DNA of 64,000 bases, taken from contig CAJFCJ010000019.1 of NCBI GenBank assembly GCA_904063045.1, forward strand, positions 3,044,684-3,108,683, given 5' to 3'. This DNA comes from Dimorphilus gyrociliatus (Eukaryota > Annelida > Polychaeta > Dinophilidae). Under the pieces are notes generated by a model. The model did no database searches and was not told the DNA's origin. It was given only the letters and a program-made list of their open reading frames with translations. The translations under genes and the position numbers were made by a program. Below are positions 33,601 to 44,745 of this stretch, one piece after another. The first letter of the stretch is position 1. Every line of letters begins with the position of its first letter.

Positions 33601-35284
33601 GTTTGTAAAGAAATCATGGGGAAACGACTTCAATATAATTGAAATCCCTTTTATATAGCTGTTGCTATTAGCAACCATTTCTATCGGCGCCCAATAAGAA
33701 AAAACCTAACTATAGACCAGTTGCGCATAATAATGACACTAGGATGATAAATACTCCGACTTCAGGCCTTTTAATAACGCTAGAGAAAGGCCAAAATAAA
33801 TTATTATGGGTGGTAAAAATGAAAGTAATTATATTATTCACGTATCGTGAATGAGTTTGAACAAATAAAAAAAACCAAGACAAACAGTATTTAAAATCGA
33901 TATCAATTTCGTTCGTTGGACACGGTAGTGAAGCTTAAAAGAAATACCTTGTTTAACATTGATTGGAAATAATCGATCGATTGGTAAGCTAAATCGGTTT
34001 AGATTCAACTGATGGTAAATTAAGAAAGGCACCTGCTCTTTTGTTCTTTTATCTTCTTTACCTCCCTTACTTGAGCGGCTGGTTTGTTGTATAAGTGTCT
34101 TTCCATTGCATAATCCCATCAGCGTTTGTTCAGTCCAGATTATTTGATTAAGCGTATATGTAATGGAATTCTTTCTATTGAGTTCAACTATCCGTTATAT
34201 TCTTAGTTAGATTAGCAGTGTAACTTTTCGATTATCAAATATTTTCAATTTCGGCAACTAATTTATCAACTTATATCATGAACAATATTTAATATGTACA
34301 CAAAGATAACGTTTACTCGTCAAGATCTTCAAACAACATTGTATTCAATCCTAAGAGTTGTTTAATAGCTTTATGTTCTTTAAATCACCATATATTCGTT
34401 TGATTAATATAACCTCACAAGTCTTTTATATTATTATGAATCCAATTTGCTTTGGGAAGTAAATGCTGTCTATATACGCCATCTTTCGTATATTATCAAC
34501 GTACTAAAAACTATTTGTTACAAGCTTACTTAACCAAGAAACGAATCCCTTGAAAGAAAATTTTCGGAAAGTCGTTTTCCAAGAAAACGATTAAGAGATA
34601 TTAAGACATGAAAAAGAGCTTCTGCAGTATTCATTTGGACCCCCAAAATCTCATTAATCTATCAACGCCGGCACTGACGTCATTCCACCGAATTACGCTA
34701 CTATGACGACTGAGAGAATCGTACCTGAGTACGATGCCGTCCTTTTGCGTACAATTTTATCGACATTCTATCTTTTCGACACGATTTATTGCTAGTACGA
34801 GTCAAATGTTAAGTAAATATTACATTTTGCTATCGCAAAATTGTACGAATTTGTTGCCGCAATTGTTGCATTTTGGTCACAAATCTCTAACGACTATATA
34901 AATCAATAAATAAATCTACGTAATGGGTATACCTTGAATACCTAGTGAATATAATGACAACAGAATCTTAAATGAGGCAGATTGTCCTCAAATTTCCTGT
35001 AGAAAATAGTATCTTATCTGGTTCCGAAATATACCTTATAATAACATAGAGCGTTTCTCAGCAAATAAGCGCCATCATACGGATTTAGAATGGTCATAAA
35101 AGAGTAGAGGAACATTTACCTTTTCTAACCTTTCAAAATACTCTTTCAAAAAAGTATACGGCTTCTCTGGGCGACCCAAACACAATTGTATGATACATTC
35201 TTTAAGAACGTTTTGAACTTGATGCTTTTTGACATAAACTTCAACTTCCTTAAGACTGTAGTCTTCTTCACTCTGCCCAGCCAT
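30603..35284 (-). CDS. PRKAR1A: cAMP-dependent protein kinase type I regulatory subunit, with three alternative first exons
   Basis: Common exons (complement): 31871..31987, 31739..31810, 31593..31684, 31475..31536, 31372..31418, 31157..31315, 30849..31095, 30603..30793. The full-length form begins with exon 35120..35284 and has 383 aa (human RI-alpha 381). That exon encodes the dimerisation/docking domain ([31 protein letters not shown]). Then come the acidic linker, the pseudosubstrate RRGAV (type I, about 98-102), and two cyclic-nucleotide domains with phosphate-binding cassettes [14 protein letters not shown] and [14 protein letters not shown], ending [10 protein letters not shown] holds the catalytic subunit inactive until cAMP binds. 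Two further ATG exons inside the 3.1 kb first intron (34033..34119 and 33159..33293) end in the same phase and could replace the docking domain. Confidence 0.94.
31988..33158 (-). other. Distal part of the long PRKAR1 first intron
   Basis: About 1.2 kb of unusually long intron for this genome. It carries a TAGATGGCGCT motif at 32284-32294, which resembles the core of an animal CTCF site, and an AATGGCGCT at about 32430-32438. The remaining intron pieces (33294-34032 and 34120-35119) presumably contain the promoters of the two internal first exons. Confidence 0.45.
33159..33293 (-). CDS. PRKAR1A: Alternative PRKAR1 first exon encoding an MGNR N-terminus
   Basis: ATG at 33293 opens 45 codons ([18 protein letters not shown], then [20 protein letters not shown]) ending at a GTGCGT donor in phase 0, the same phase as the docking-domain exon. 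Joined to the common exons it gives about 373 aa without a docking domain. Gly2 makes myristoylation conceivable, though position 6 is Asp rather than the preferred Ser/Thr. The charged, low-hydrophobicity composition looks coding. Confidence 0.55.
34033..34119 (-). CDS. PRKAR1A: Alternative PRKAR1 first exon encoding an MGLC N-terminus
   Basis: ATG at 34119, 29 open codons ([20 protein letters not shown] then a charged end) and a GTGCCT donor after codon 29, phase 0, matching the phase-0 acceptor of the first common exon (31987). MG followed by Cys at position 4 is a classical myristoylation-plus-palmitoylation context, and the basic residues behind it would help membrane binding. The protein made would lack the dimerisation/docking domain (about 357 aa). 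The exon is unsupported by homology; the evidence is the start, the acylation-like motif, basic composition and phase. Confidence 0.55.
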
Positions 35285-35568
35285 GACTGAATCTCCACTG
35301 AAAACTGACAAAAATATCACCAGTCTATTCTGAACTGGAAACCAGACTACTAAAGTATTTGGTTTGAAGCTTTCTCGTTGCTAATAAACGGCTTCAGCTT
35401 AATTATAAATCTTTTTGAGAAGTTATTACTTTTTTGAATATTTCTTAAATATATTTAAAATATAGTCTTTTGAAATCAGAAAATCATACAGAAATACTTT
35501 CTTTATTTGAAAGATTAGCCTATTTCCGTTGATAATTTTTATTTCAACTTATTAAAGTTGGAAAGACC
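35285..35568. promoter_or_regulatory. Shared divergent promoter of PRKAR1 (full-length) and IFT140
   Basis: 284 bp between diverging ATGs. AT-rich, no named element recognised. Confidence 0.5.
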
Positions 35569-38500
35569 ATGGCAGTGTATTTCGATCACAAGCTTCAAGA
35601 TGCTCCCATGGGCCATCATACTTTGATGGAATGGCACAAAACTTACCCGATCTTAGCTTTGGCTTCTGATACTCAACAAGCCAAAGGCTGTCTGACATTT
35701 TATAAAGAAGATGGAGAAAAACTAAGTAATGCAAATATTCAGAGAACCATTCCTCTAACAGCAACATCATGGCACCCTATTAAGAAAGTTCTGGCTGTTG
35801 GATGGGAAAATGGCACAGTCACAATTTATAGTTTAGAAGAGCAACCTCAAGTTATTAATGAAAATCCTCCAGTGCATTCTAGTACTATAAATTTTGTACA
35901 ATGGTCATCTAATGGGTCAAAATTAATATCAGCAGACGCCGTAAGTTATTTTATTTTGCCATAAGTTAACTCTACATGTCGAATAATTCAGACTGGAGAA
36001 GTTTGTGTTTGGAAAGCTGACTCCAGAGGCCGATTGCAGCATAATCCTATGCGAAAACAGCAATTGCATGAACCTATTTCACATTGCATTTTGAGACCTT
36101 CTGTATCAGTTGATGCCACCAAGTATGTTCAGCTACTTTACGTACTGTTATAAAAGTTAACTTCTAAAACATTCTTTTATCAGTAACATAGCCGCTCTTG
36201 CTCGGGCTGCTGTAAGCGGGGACGAGAAAGCTTTGGATATGTTCAATTGGAAACCGAAAGGCAAAGCTACCCCAAAAGTAAGCTCAAATATGCTGCCGAC
36301 AGGTGAAGCAACAACATTCTTTTTGGGAGGCGATCAAGGGGGTGTTTATTATGTAAATGAAGAGGCGGAAATTTCACAATCGTTTAGCACTGAAGGAGGA
36401 GTACGGAAGTTGATGTTTTACGAAGATAAAAGCATTCTGGTAACAATAACGACAAATTCTATGCTACTACAGCATAATGTTAATCCTGACGGCGAATGTC
36501 GGGAAGTAATAAAAGTAAAATTAAGTGGCAAATCAGATGACCCAGATTTCACTTGGGCAGGTAGTGGAATTTTAGCTACAGCAACAGGAGAATCTGTTAT
36601 AAGGTGCTTCTTAACTTTTATCTTGTGATATATTTATAAAATTATGTTTAATTAGGATGTGGGACATGGAACATGAGGAAAATTTTGTGCTCTCTTTAGA
36701 TGGAAATACTGCTTTTGAGCCTGGAGAGAAAATATTTTGCGTGGCATTCTGTGAATCAAAACAAATTTTGGCAGCTGGAACCGGTTCAGGCCACATAGCC
36801 TTGTTTAAACATAAACCAGTTCATTCTTCATCACAAATGAATAGAGTAGATCCCGAGACCTGTTGGCATCATCAATCACCCTGCTCTTTATCAGGATATA
36901 TCACAAAAATTCTTTGGGGTTCAAACAAACTCCTCTTAGCTGCCAATTTGCTAGAGTCAGTTTACATAATGAATGAGCAGATCCTTCAGGCTCATTGCAA
37001 TCAGCAGACAGCAGCTGTTCAAAGCGGTCCGATGAAGCTTTCGGTTGAATTTTTCAGTACAAAACGCTATCAAGAGTTAAATACTGATATCCAAATAACT
37101 GGAATATTTACAACAAAAGAGAATATTGCAATTTGGAATGGAAAAAAATTAGTTATTTATGAAATTTCCTCAGATTCAAATATATCAGCTGCAGGAACCT
37201 TTTCAACTGATAGTCCTATTGCTTGTCTCTTTGAACAAAATGTATATACGTTAGAAACGGGAAAAGTACAAGTACGAACTTATCAAGGAACGGTTAAACA
37301 ACTACTAAATTTCACAGAATCAGATGGAGATCCCACTTATATACAAATTTGCAACAATTATTTAGTAGCCGCCTCTGCTGTAGGAACCGTTAAAATTTAT
37401 GACTTATCGAGAAGGTAAGATAATTTTCCAATATGTTTAGCATAATTCTAATATAATTCTTTCCAGAGAAGCAAAACAGATCGCATCCAAGAATATTGCA
37501 GATATGATTGCAAATTTCGGTTGTATTCAGTCGGCAAAATGTAATTCTAATGCAAGCCAAATCAGTATCATAGTAAATAAAGCAACTGGCGCTCTTGTTG
37601 ACTCAAAGCTTTATGTCTATGACGTGGAATTAGACAAATTGACCTATTTTAACTTTGAAACTGGCAGATGTGAATCAGAAGATATACTAGAGGAAAATAA
37701 CGATGAATCAGAGGAGGAGATATCTGCTGTGGAGAGAGGGCGAAAAGAGGCTGCTAGAGATATAAGAGGACGCCTTCCAATTTCACATTACTGGGATAAC
37801 AACGAATCGAGATTATTAGTTTGCGAAGCAAAAATATCAGGGTCAACAGATAAAAAACAAAATGAACATACGCGTACAACAATTTCTCTTACTAAACCAA
37901 CGGTATCAGAAGTTGAAGAGATAATGGTTGTATCTTTGTTTGTTACACAAGATCATGGGGTTATTATTCAAGACAGTTTTCCTCTAGCCGGTGATTGCAG
38001 TTCACTATTTGGTATTGATGTACCTTATTTCTATTTTATAAAAAAGCAAAGCGATGCTAGACCAGCTACTAGGAAGGTAATGAGAGATTTTATTGGTTTA
38101 GAAGATGCCGATAAAGTTGCAAGGGATGCAATGATGAATTTCAGTTTCTATCTGACACTGGGAAATATGGATGAGGCTTTTAAAGCTATAAAACTTATAA
38201 AAAGTGAAACTGTATGGGAAAATATGGCAAAAATGTGTGTTAAAACAAGACGACTGGATGTGGCTGCCGTTTGTCTTGGTAACATGAATCATGCTAGGGC
38301 TGCTAGAATGCTTAGAAAAGCTGGAGGACACGGAGAATTAGATGCTAGAGTCGCTATGTTAGCTAATCAGTTAGGTTTAACTGATGAAGCAGAACGCCTA
38401 TTGCGAAATTGCAAGAGATATGATCTTTTAAATGAGATGTATCAAGCCAATGGTCAATGGCATAAAGCTATTGAAACGGCCGAGACTTGCGATAGAATGC

Positions 38501-40241
38501 ATGCAAGATCAACTTATTTCAACTACGCGAAACATCTAGAGTCAAAAGAGAATATTGATGCAGCCATAGGCAATTACGAACGATCAGACACGCATCGTTT
38601 TCAAGTTCCAAGAATGCTCTTTGATGATCCGAGACAGCTTGAAACCTATATAATGAAGCGCAAAGATCGAACATTACGGAAATGGTGGGCACAGTATATG
38701 GAATCAACAGGGGAGATGCAAACAGCTTTAGAATTTTATGAAGCTGCCGGAGATGTTTTATCTTTAGTAAGAGTTTCATGCTATTGCGGTGATTTAAAGA
38801 AAGCCGCTGAAATATGTCAGCAAACAGGCGATAAGGCTGCGTGTTTTCATCTTGGTAGACAATATGAGATGAATGAGGAAATAAAAGAAGCAATACACTG
38901 GTTTGGCAGAGCAAGAGCTTTTGGTAATGCCATTCGTTTATGTCGTGAAGCAGGTATGGAAGATCAGTTAATGAACTTGGCGCTTATGGCGAAGCCTCAC
39001 GATCAAATAGAAGCAGCTAGATATTATGAACAACAACCTAACGGGGCGGAGAAAGCTGTAATGCTCTATCACAAAGCTGGACACGTAAGCAAGGCACTTG
39101 ATCTGGCCTTCAACACAAAACAATTTGCTGCTCTTCACATGATATCTGAACAGTTAGAAGATTGTAGTGATCCCCATGTTCTTCAGCGATGTGCTGACTT
39201 TTTCCTTGAAAATGAACAGTACGATCGGGCTGTGGACCTCTTGGCGTCAGCTAAAGACTACAAGAAAGCTATTAGGTTGGTTCGTGAACAGCATGTGCCA
39301 GTTAATGAAGAATTAGTTGAAAGACTCACTCCTCCAAAACCGGAGACGGCCGATAGCGAATGGAATAGGTCACTTGAAGATGTAGCCGATATTTGCATGC
39401 AACAGAGACTTTACCATATAGCTACGAAAAAATTTACACAAGCAGGAAATCGTGTTAAAGCTATGAAAGCATTACTTAAATCTGGAGATACATCTAAAAT
39501 TATTTTCTTTGCAAATGTGTCAAAGCAAAAAGAAATTTACATAATGGCCGCAAATTATTTACAGTCTCTGGACTGGAGGCGTGACGCCGAGATTATGAAA
39601 AATATAATAACTTTTTACACAAAGGGCCGTGCACTTGATTCACTTGCCTCTTTTTACGATGCCTGCGCTCAGGTTGAAATGGATGAGTATCAAAATTATG
39701 ACAAAGCTCTTGGAGCATTAGCTGAATCTTATAAATGTCTGGTAAAAGCATCTGAAAAAGGCGAAGGAATGCTTGAAGATCGTTTGTCAGACACTAAGCA
39801 ACGTCTCACTATAGTTAAAAAATTTGTAACCGCAAGAAACTCATACGAAGAAGATGCTGATTCTTCTATTAAAACCTGTCAGAGTATTTTGGAAGAACCT
39901 AGGGTTCAGGAAGCTGTAAGAATCGGAGATGTGTTTGCTTTTATGGTTGAACATTTTGCAAGAAGAGAAAAATGGAAAGCGGTTAGTGACAAATATTTTT
40001 GTAATAATATTAGAATTATCTTTTTCAGGCGTATTCATGCGTTGAGGAATTTCTCTCTCGTGAACGGAAAGCTAAATTAAACTTTTATATTCAACCCAAG
40101 CTACTAGAAGCTGTTTGTAAAGCAGTTGGAAAGCCTGTGCCAAGGACGGAAGCATCCCACGCTCAAGTTTCCAGCGAAGCTGTTGACGATGGCGAAGAAA
40201 TTGCTGACGAAGTGGAAGAAGATGTACCCTCTTTTCTCTAA
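35569..40241 (+). CDS. IFT140: Intraflagellar transport protein IFT140 (IFT-A core)
   Basis: Coding exons 35569..35940, 35992..36122, 36184..36603, 36656..37414, 37467..39981, 40029..40241, giving 1469 aa (human 1462). IFT140 is a scaffold of the IFT-A complex for retrograde transport and membrane-protein entry in cilia. The N-terminal half has WD40 beta-propeller repeats (SWHPIKKVLAVGWENG, ARAAVSGDEKALDMFNWK, QVRTYQGTVKQLL); the C-terminal half is a TPR-like solenoid (IKSETVWENMAKMCVKTRRLDVA, SDTHRFQVPRML, ATKKFTQAGNRVKAMKALLKSGD, IYIMAANYLQSLDWRRDAEIM), and it ends in an acidic tail. Most of the solenoid is in one 2.5 kb exon. It implies that this animal builds motile or sensory cilia, in line with DRC5 and SAS-4 nearby. 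Confidence 0.96.
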
Positions 40242-40433
40242 TAGTCAAATAATATTATCAATTCTTATGAAATTATCAATCCGTCCTCACAGAATATAAC
40301 ATTCAAATTTTCCCGCCTTTTAAAAACTGTTAAAGGTTTAATATTTTGCCAATAAAGTTAAATCACCAGAAATCAGTTTACAATTATGAACTGAGCACAT
40401 TTCAGTCTCCATGAGATTACAAGTGAATATAGA

Positions 40434-42620
40434 ATGCTTAACATTCTGACTTTTCTTTTCTTTCTACAAATTAGCTCTAGAGTGATTCAAGGCTCATTAG
40501 GTTCACGAAAGCTAAGTGATGAGTTTGAACATGGTCTGAGCAGGAAGAACGTAAGAAGTCTGTCGTTTGTGGTTAAATTTAAAAAGAACTCTCGATTAGA
40601 TAGGAGAACTAGAGTCAACGATATATTAAGGGATTGTGATTTAAGCGAAGCTGATCCCATAAGAAAAGATATATGGATTCTCAAACACAAACTACATCAT
40701 GAATCTCACAAAAAAAAATTCATCATTGATGAAGAACAGGATGACGAACGTCTGTTGGCTTCAGAACGGGACTATGCTGAACGTGTATTAAAGATCGATA
40801 AGTCACAGCTGAACAGTATGGCGTCTACCATTGTAAGTTGTTTACATAGAAATGAGGACTTGGAATGGTTTCGTCAAGAAATAATACGTAAGAGAACGAA
40901 ACGACAGATTAATTTCCAAGATCCTAAATTTCAAGAACAATGGCATCTGATGAATGAAGAGAATCGGGGCATGGATATCAATGTAACAGGAGTCTGGAAT
41001 AGAAATTTCACAGGACGAGGTGTGACTGTTGCCGTTGTTGATGACGGTTTAGAATGGAGAAATAAGGATTTAATAGATAACTATAATCCATCATCCAGCT
41101 ATGACCTAAATTCAAACGATAATGATCCAACTCCTCGTTTGCGAAAATCTGCTCAGTCAAAAGCAAGATCATCATTTAACCATCATGGTACAAGATGTGC
41201 TGGGGAAATAGCTGCTGTGCCAAATAATTTTTGTGGAGTTGGGGTTGCATTCAATGCAAAGATTGCTGGAATTCGTTTATTAGATGGACCGTTAACTGAC
41301 GCTCTTGAAGCCAAGGCATTTTCATTCGAAACTCGACAAAATGATATTTTCAGTTGCAGTTGGGGACCAGAGGATGACGGGGCAACTGTAGACGGGCCGC
41401 ACAAATTGGCAAGCCTTGCATTAGCAGAAGGGGTGTTGTTGGGGAGGGGAGGTCGTGGATCAATCTATGTTGTTGCATCTGGAAATGGGGGCTTTAAAGG
41501 AGATAATTGTAATTATGATGGATATGCGAATTCTCCTTATACTATAACTATAGGAGCTGTCACGGAATATGGAAAAATGCCATTTTACGCTGAGCAATGC
41601 GCTAGTATGTTAGCTGTAACTTTTAGTAGTGGTTCCATGTCTGATAGAGCTATTGTAACTACTGATTGGACTTTAGGCGATGCAAATGGATGTACAGCAT
41701 CTCATACTGGAACAAGTGCTGCAGCACCTATAGCTGCTGGCATTATAGCTTTAATCTTATCTGCCAATCCTTGTTTGTCATGGAGAGATGTTCAATATTT
41801 AATAGTTCTCACTGCTAAACAAGTTGACCCTGAGAATGCTCAATATAAAAAAAATAAAGCAGGCTTACAGCATAGTTATAAACACGGGTTTGGTTTACTT
41901 GATGCTTGGCGACTAGTAAATGCCGCTAGAATTTGGCAGAGTTTACCATGGCAGGCTGTTTTTGTGTCAAAAGAGATGAAAGTAAACTCAAGAATTCCAG
42001 GGAATGGAAAAGCCTTAAAACTTGAATATCACACACCACCTGATTTTGATGATTATTTGCTCAATGTTCTAGAATATGCCTTAGTTTCAATTACTTTAAC
42101 GCATGAATGTCGAGGTGAAGTAGAAATTATCCTATTGTGTCCAAGCGGGACAAAATCAGTCATTGGAGCTCGACGCAAGTTAGATAATTCAACAGCTGGC
42201 TTAAAAGATTGGCAATTTTCAACAGTAAGATGTTGGGGAGAACCTGGTAGAGGCAAGTGGACTCTTTTGGTAAAAGATCACGGAAAAATATACAGAAAAA
42301 GAAGCAGAGGTAAACTGGTTAGTTGGCAACTAAAATTAACCGGGACATCTTTGAAGTCCTCCGACCTTAAGCACAGGCAGGAATTAATAAAAGGATCATA
42401 TAGTGGAATATATCTAAATTCAACTTTCTTACCTCCGTGTTCTCCCCCAAATTCCAAAATTATTAATAGTAGCACATTTATATCGAAAAAAGTTTTAAAA
42501 ATACTTTTATTGTTTGGTTGTGCTGCATTAATTTCCACTATTTGGGAGTTACTTGAGAATCTCTGCTCTTCCGACACCGAAATTGCCGATGAGGAAAAAA
42601 ATCTATTGAATACGGATTAA
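40434..42620 (+). CDS. PCSK7: Proprotein convertase, furin/kexin family, PCSK7-like
   Basis: One coding exon, 728 aa. Signal peptide (MLNILTFLFFLQISS), prodomain ending in the furin-type cleavage site RTKR at 154-157, then an S8B catalytic domain with Asp203 (VVDDGLEW), His251 (HHGTRCAGE), oxyanion Asn351 (ASGNGG) and Ser428 (HTGTSAAAP), a P-domain (about 500-650) and a C-terminal transmembrane helix (about 693-712, ILLLFGCAALISTIW) with a short cytosolic tail. There is no cysteine-rich region, which separates it from furin and PCSK5/6 and matches PCSK7, the membrane-bound convertase of the trans-Golgi and endosomes. It cleaves secretory precursors after paired basic residues. Lack of any intron is unusual for the family but common in this window. 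Confidence 0.88.
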   Translation: MLNILTFLFFLQISSRVIQGSLGSRKLSDEFEHGLSRKNVRSLSFVVKFKKNSRLDRRTRVNDILRDCDLSEADPIRKDIWILKHKLHHESHKKKFIIDEEQDDERLLASERDYAERVLKIDKSQLNSMASTIVSCLHRNEDLEWFRQEIIRKRTKRQINFQDPKFQEQWHLMNEENRGMDINVTGVWNRNFTGRGVTVAVVDDGLEWRNKDLIDNYNPSSSYDLNSNDNDPTPRLRKSAQSKARSSFNHHGTRCAGEIAAVPNNFCGVGVAFNAKIAGIRLLDGPLTDALEAKAFSFETRQNDIFSCSWGPEDDGATVDGPHKLASLALAEGVLLGRGGRGSIYVVASGNGGFKGDNCNYDGYANSPYTITIGAVTEYGKMPFYAEQCASMLAVTFSSGSMSDRAIVTTDWTLGDANGCTASHTGTSAAAPIAAGIIALILSANPCLSWRDVQYLIVLTAKQVDPENAQYKKNKAGLQHSYKHGFGLLDAWRLVNAARIWQSLPWQAVFVSKEMKVNSRIPGNGKALKLEYHTPPDFDDYLLNVLEYALVSITLTHECRGEVEIILLCPSGTKSVIGARRKLDNSTAGLKDWQFSTVRCWGEPGRGKWTLLVKDHGKIYRKRSRGKLVSWQLKLTGTSLKSSDLKHRQELIKGSYSGIYLNSTFLPPCSPPNSKIINSSTFISKKVLKILLLFGCAALISTIWELLENLCSSDTEIADEEKNLLNTD

Positions 42621-42702
42621 CCATTTTTAACTTGATATTTTGCGCAACTCGTAAAATCTTTCGTACAATAAGTGCTATATTGAAAACTGGTAATTAGTCA
42701 CA

Positions 42703-44505
42703 ATGTACTTAAAGCGCCTTTTATTAATTTTTGCCTTAATATCTGTGATAATATTGATCTTACAATTTTTATACGTATACATGAATATACGAATTGAAAT
42801 TTCGGTAGGTAATGCTAACATAGAGACTACTCAATTAAATAAATCATTTAGTGATGTGACAACTGCAAAACCGTCGCCTATCCTAAGATCTGTCACGACA
42901 CAGCTTGTGGCATCTTCAATCAATGCATGGGGGCAAACAACCGATGGATTAATTTTACATGCTGACATAGATGAAAACAGTTTATCATCGCTGAAGATAC
43001 ATTCAGACAAGTCCATAGCTATCGGCATGGGAATAACCAGTAAGAAACTACCAACATATTCAATTGACGCAACTCTGAGAGCAATTCCATTCCTAAAATT
43101 ACTGATTCCATCATTCTGCAATACAATGACACCTAAAAAGTTTATCTATCATTTTTATTTAGCATATGATAAAAATGATCCCTTCTTCACAGACGATCAT
43201 AAACGGAAGGCGTTTCGTGCTCGCTTTACACATATGATATTATCAAACTGCCCTCGAGGGCATGATGTTTATCTAAATATGTATCAATGTTCTCATAATG
43301 GAAAACCAGCCTGGGCCCAGAATGACGCCATGATTCAAGCATACTTAGACAATGTATTATACTTTTATAGGATAAATGATGATAGTGTGATGATTACTAG
43401 CGACTGGACAGAAAAATTAATTTCAAGATTAGAAAGTTATGACCCTATAATGGTTGGTGTTACGGCCCCAAGACACACAGGAGGAGCAGAAACCATCCTT
43501 ACCTACGATTTTGTACACAAGACGCATATTGACATTTGGGGAATTTATTACAATCGTATTTTCCCTGATTGGTTTGGGGATGATTGGATTACCAAAATAT
43601 ATCGTCCAGGTAGATCAACTCAAGTAGCTGACGTTAAATTAATCCATAAAACAACTGCATCTGGAACCCGATACAATCCAACTATTTCCTTAAACAAGAT
43701 TCTAGCGACAACGATAAGAAATGACATAGAAATGACCCTTAAAACATACCTAAAAGCAAGAATTAATCCACAATTCGATAAACTATCCAAGGATTCAAAG
43801 CGCACAATTTCCTATTCAATGTGGAAAGACGAACCAGCCATATTGCACGGTATATTAAGAAATATTCAATTGTTACCAGTAATCTATCCTGAATGGTCGA
43901 TATCTGTTTATGTTCCACCAAATGGAATGCAAAGTTCATTAATGAAAAGATTTATTGCGAGAATGGTAATAGAGAATGGAGTAAATATTATTGAAGTATC
44001 CGACAAAGCTAGTAAATCAATTCTTCCTGAACTTTGGAACTTATTGGTTATTGATAATACGAACATTGATTCTTTTTTGATACGCAGCCCATATCACAGG
44101 CTAAGTGAACGCGAACGATCTGCCGTGGAGGCATTTTTTAGCAGTAATAATGATTTTCATTGTTTACGCGACCATCCAAATCATACTATACAAGCATTAA
44201 ATTATGGGCTATTTGGGGGGAGAGTTTTAAAAACTCAAGAAATTATTGGTAAATCAATGTCAAGTTTCCTGGATAATAATTTCAATCTGAATTCAGTTCT
44301 TGATAATCTATGGCAGGCTATAAAAGGTCACAATATACTCTGTCACGATAGTTTTTCATGTAATAAATTCCAAAAATCTATTAACTTTCCTTCTCAAAGG
44401 GTTCACCATGAACACGTTGGACAAAATTACAATATGCATCAGCAAGCTTTACCTCAGGACGCTGCTACTTTGCATTCTATGCCAGAAATTCAGTGTTCAG
44501 AATAA
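42703..44505 (+). CDS. Putative type II membrane glycosyltransferase with two GT-like domains
   Basis: One coding exon, 600 aa, no assigned family. A short cytosolic tail and one transmembrane helix at 5-27 give a type II (Golgi-like) topology; a Thr/Ser-rich stem follows. Domain 1 (about 105-335) has LPTYSIDATLRAIPFLKLLIP, FYLAYDKNDPFF and an acidic YRINDDSVMIT at 223-232, in the position of a metal-binding DxD. Domain 2 (about 370-560) resembles a second transferase-like module: YPEWSISVYVPP, then RLSERERSAVEAF and FHCLRDHPNHTIQALN. In remembered relatives of this module the segment before RLSERE is RDSDS; here it is IRSPYH, so the acidic residues are missing and domain 2 may be inactive. 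Function is inferred from topology and motif layout only. Confidence 0.6.
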   Translation: MYLKRLLLIFALISVIILILQFLYVYMNIRIEISVGNANIETTQLNKSFSDVTTAKPSPILRSVTTQLVASSINAWGQTTDGLILHADIDENSLSSLKIHSDKSIAIGMGITSKKLPTYSIDATLRAIPFLKLLIPSFCNTMTPKKFIYHFYLAYDKNDPFFTDDHKRKAFRARFTHMILSNCPRGHDVYLNMYQCSHNGKPAWAQNDAMIQAYLDNVLYFYRINDDSVMITSDWTEKLISRLESYDPIMVGVTAPRHTGGAETILTYDFVHKTHIDIWGIYYNRIFPDWFGDDWITKIYRPGRSTQVADVKLIHKTTASGTRYNPTISLNKILATTIRNDIEMTLKTYLKARINPQFDKLSKDSKRTISYSMWKDEPAILHGILRNIQLLPVIYPEWSISVYVPPNGMQSSLMKRFIARMVIENGVNIIEVSDKASKSILPELWNLLVIDNTNIDSFLIRSPYHRLSERERSAVEAFFSSNNDFHCLRDHPNHTIQALNYGLFGGRVLKTQEIIGKSMSSFLDNNFNLNSVLDNLWQAIKGHNILCHDSFSCNKFQKSINFPSQRVHHEHVGQNYNMHQQALPQDAATLHSMPEIQCSE

Positions 44506-44745
44506 ATTGTTTCTATTAGTAAAAGATATTCTGTTCAATAGTCTGCTCAATAGAAAGAAAGTATTTTTATAGGGCACATATCACAATGATGTAATACAAT
44601 TGTTTTTAAATTTAAGCATTTTTTTAAGACTGATTAAAAAATTTTCTCAGTCGGTTTTTATTAAAACAAGTTATGCTATTTAGCAAACTTTCCATAAACA
44701 AGTTTAATTATAATTTGTTGGCTTCTAAATTTATTGTCAATAAAA

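Noticed and set aside
40434..44505. Adjacent intronless PCSK7-like and glycosyltransferase genes as retrogene insertions
   Set aside because: LRRC58, ZIP, SDR42E and SLC35D genes here are also single-exon, and there are no poly(A) tracts or target-site duplications, so being intronless is not evidence of retroposition.
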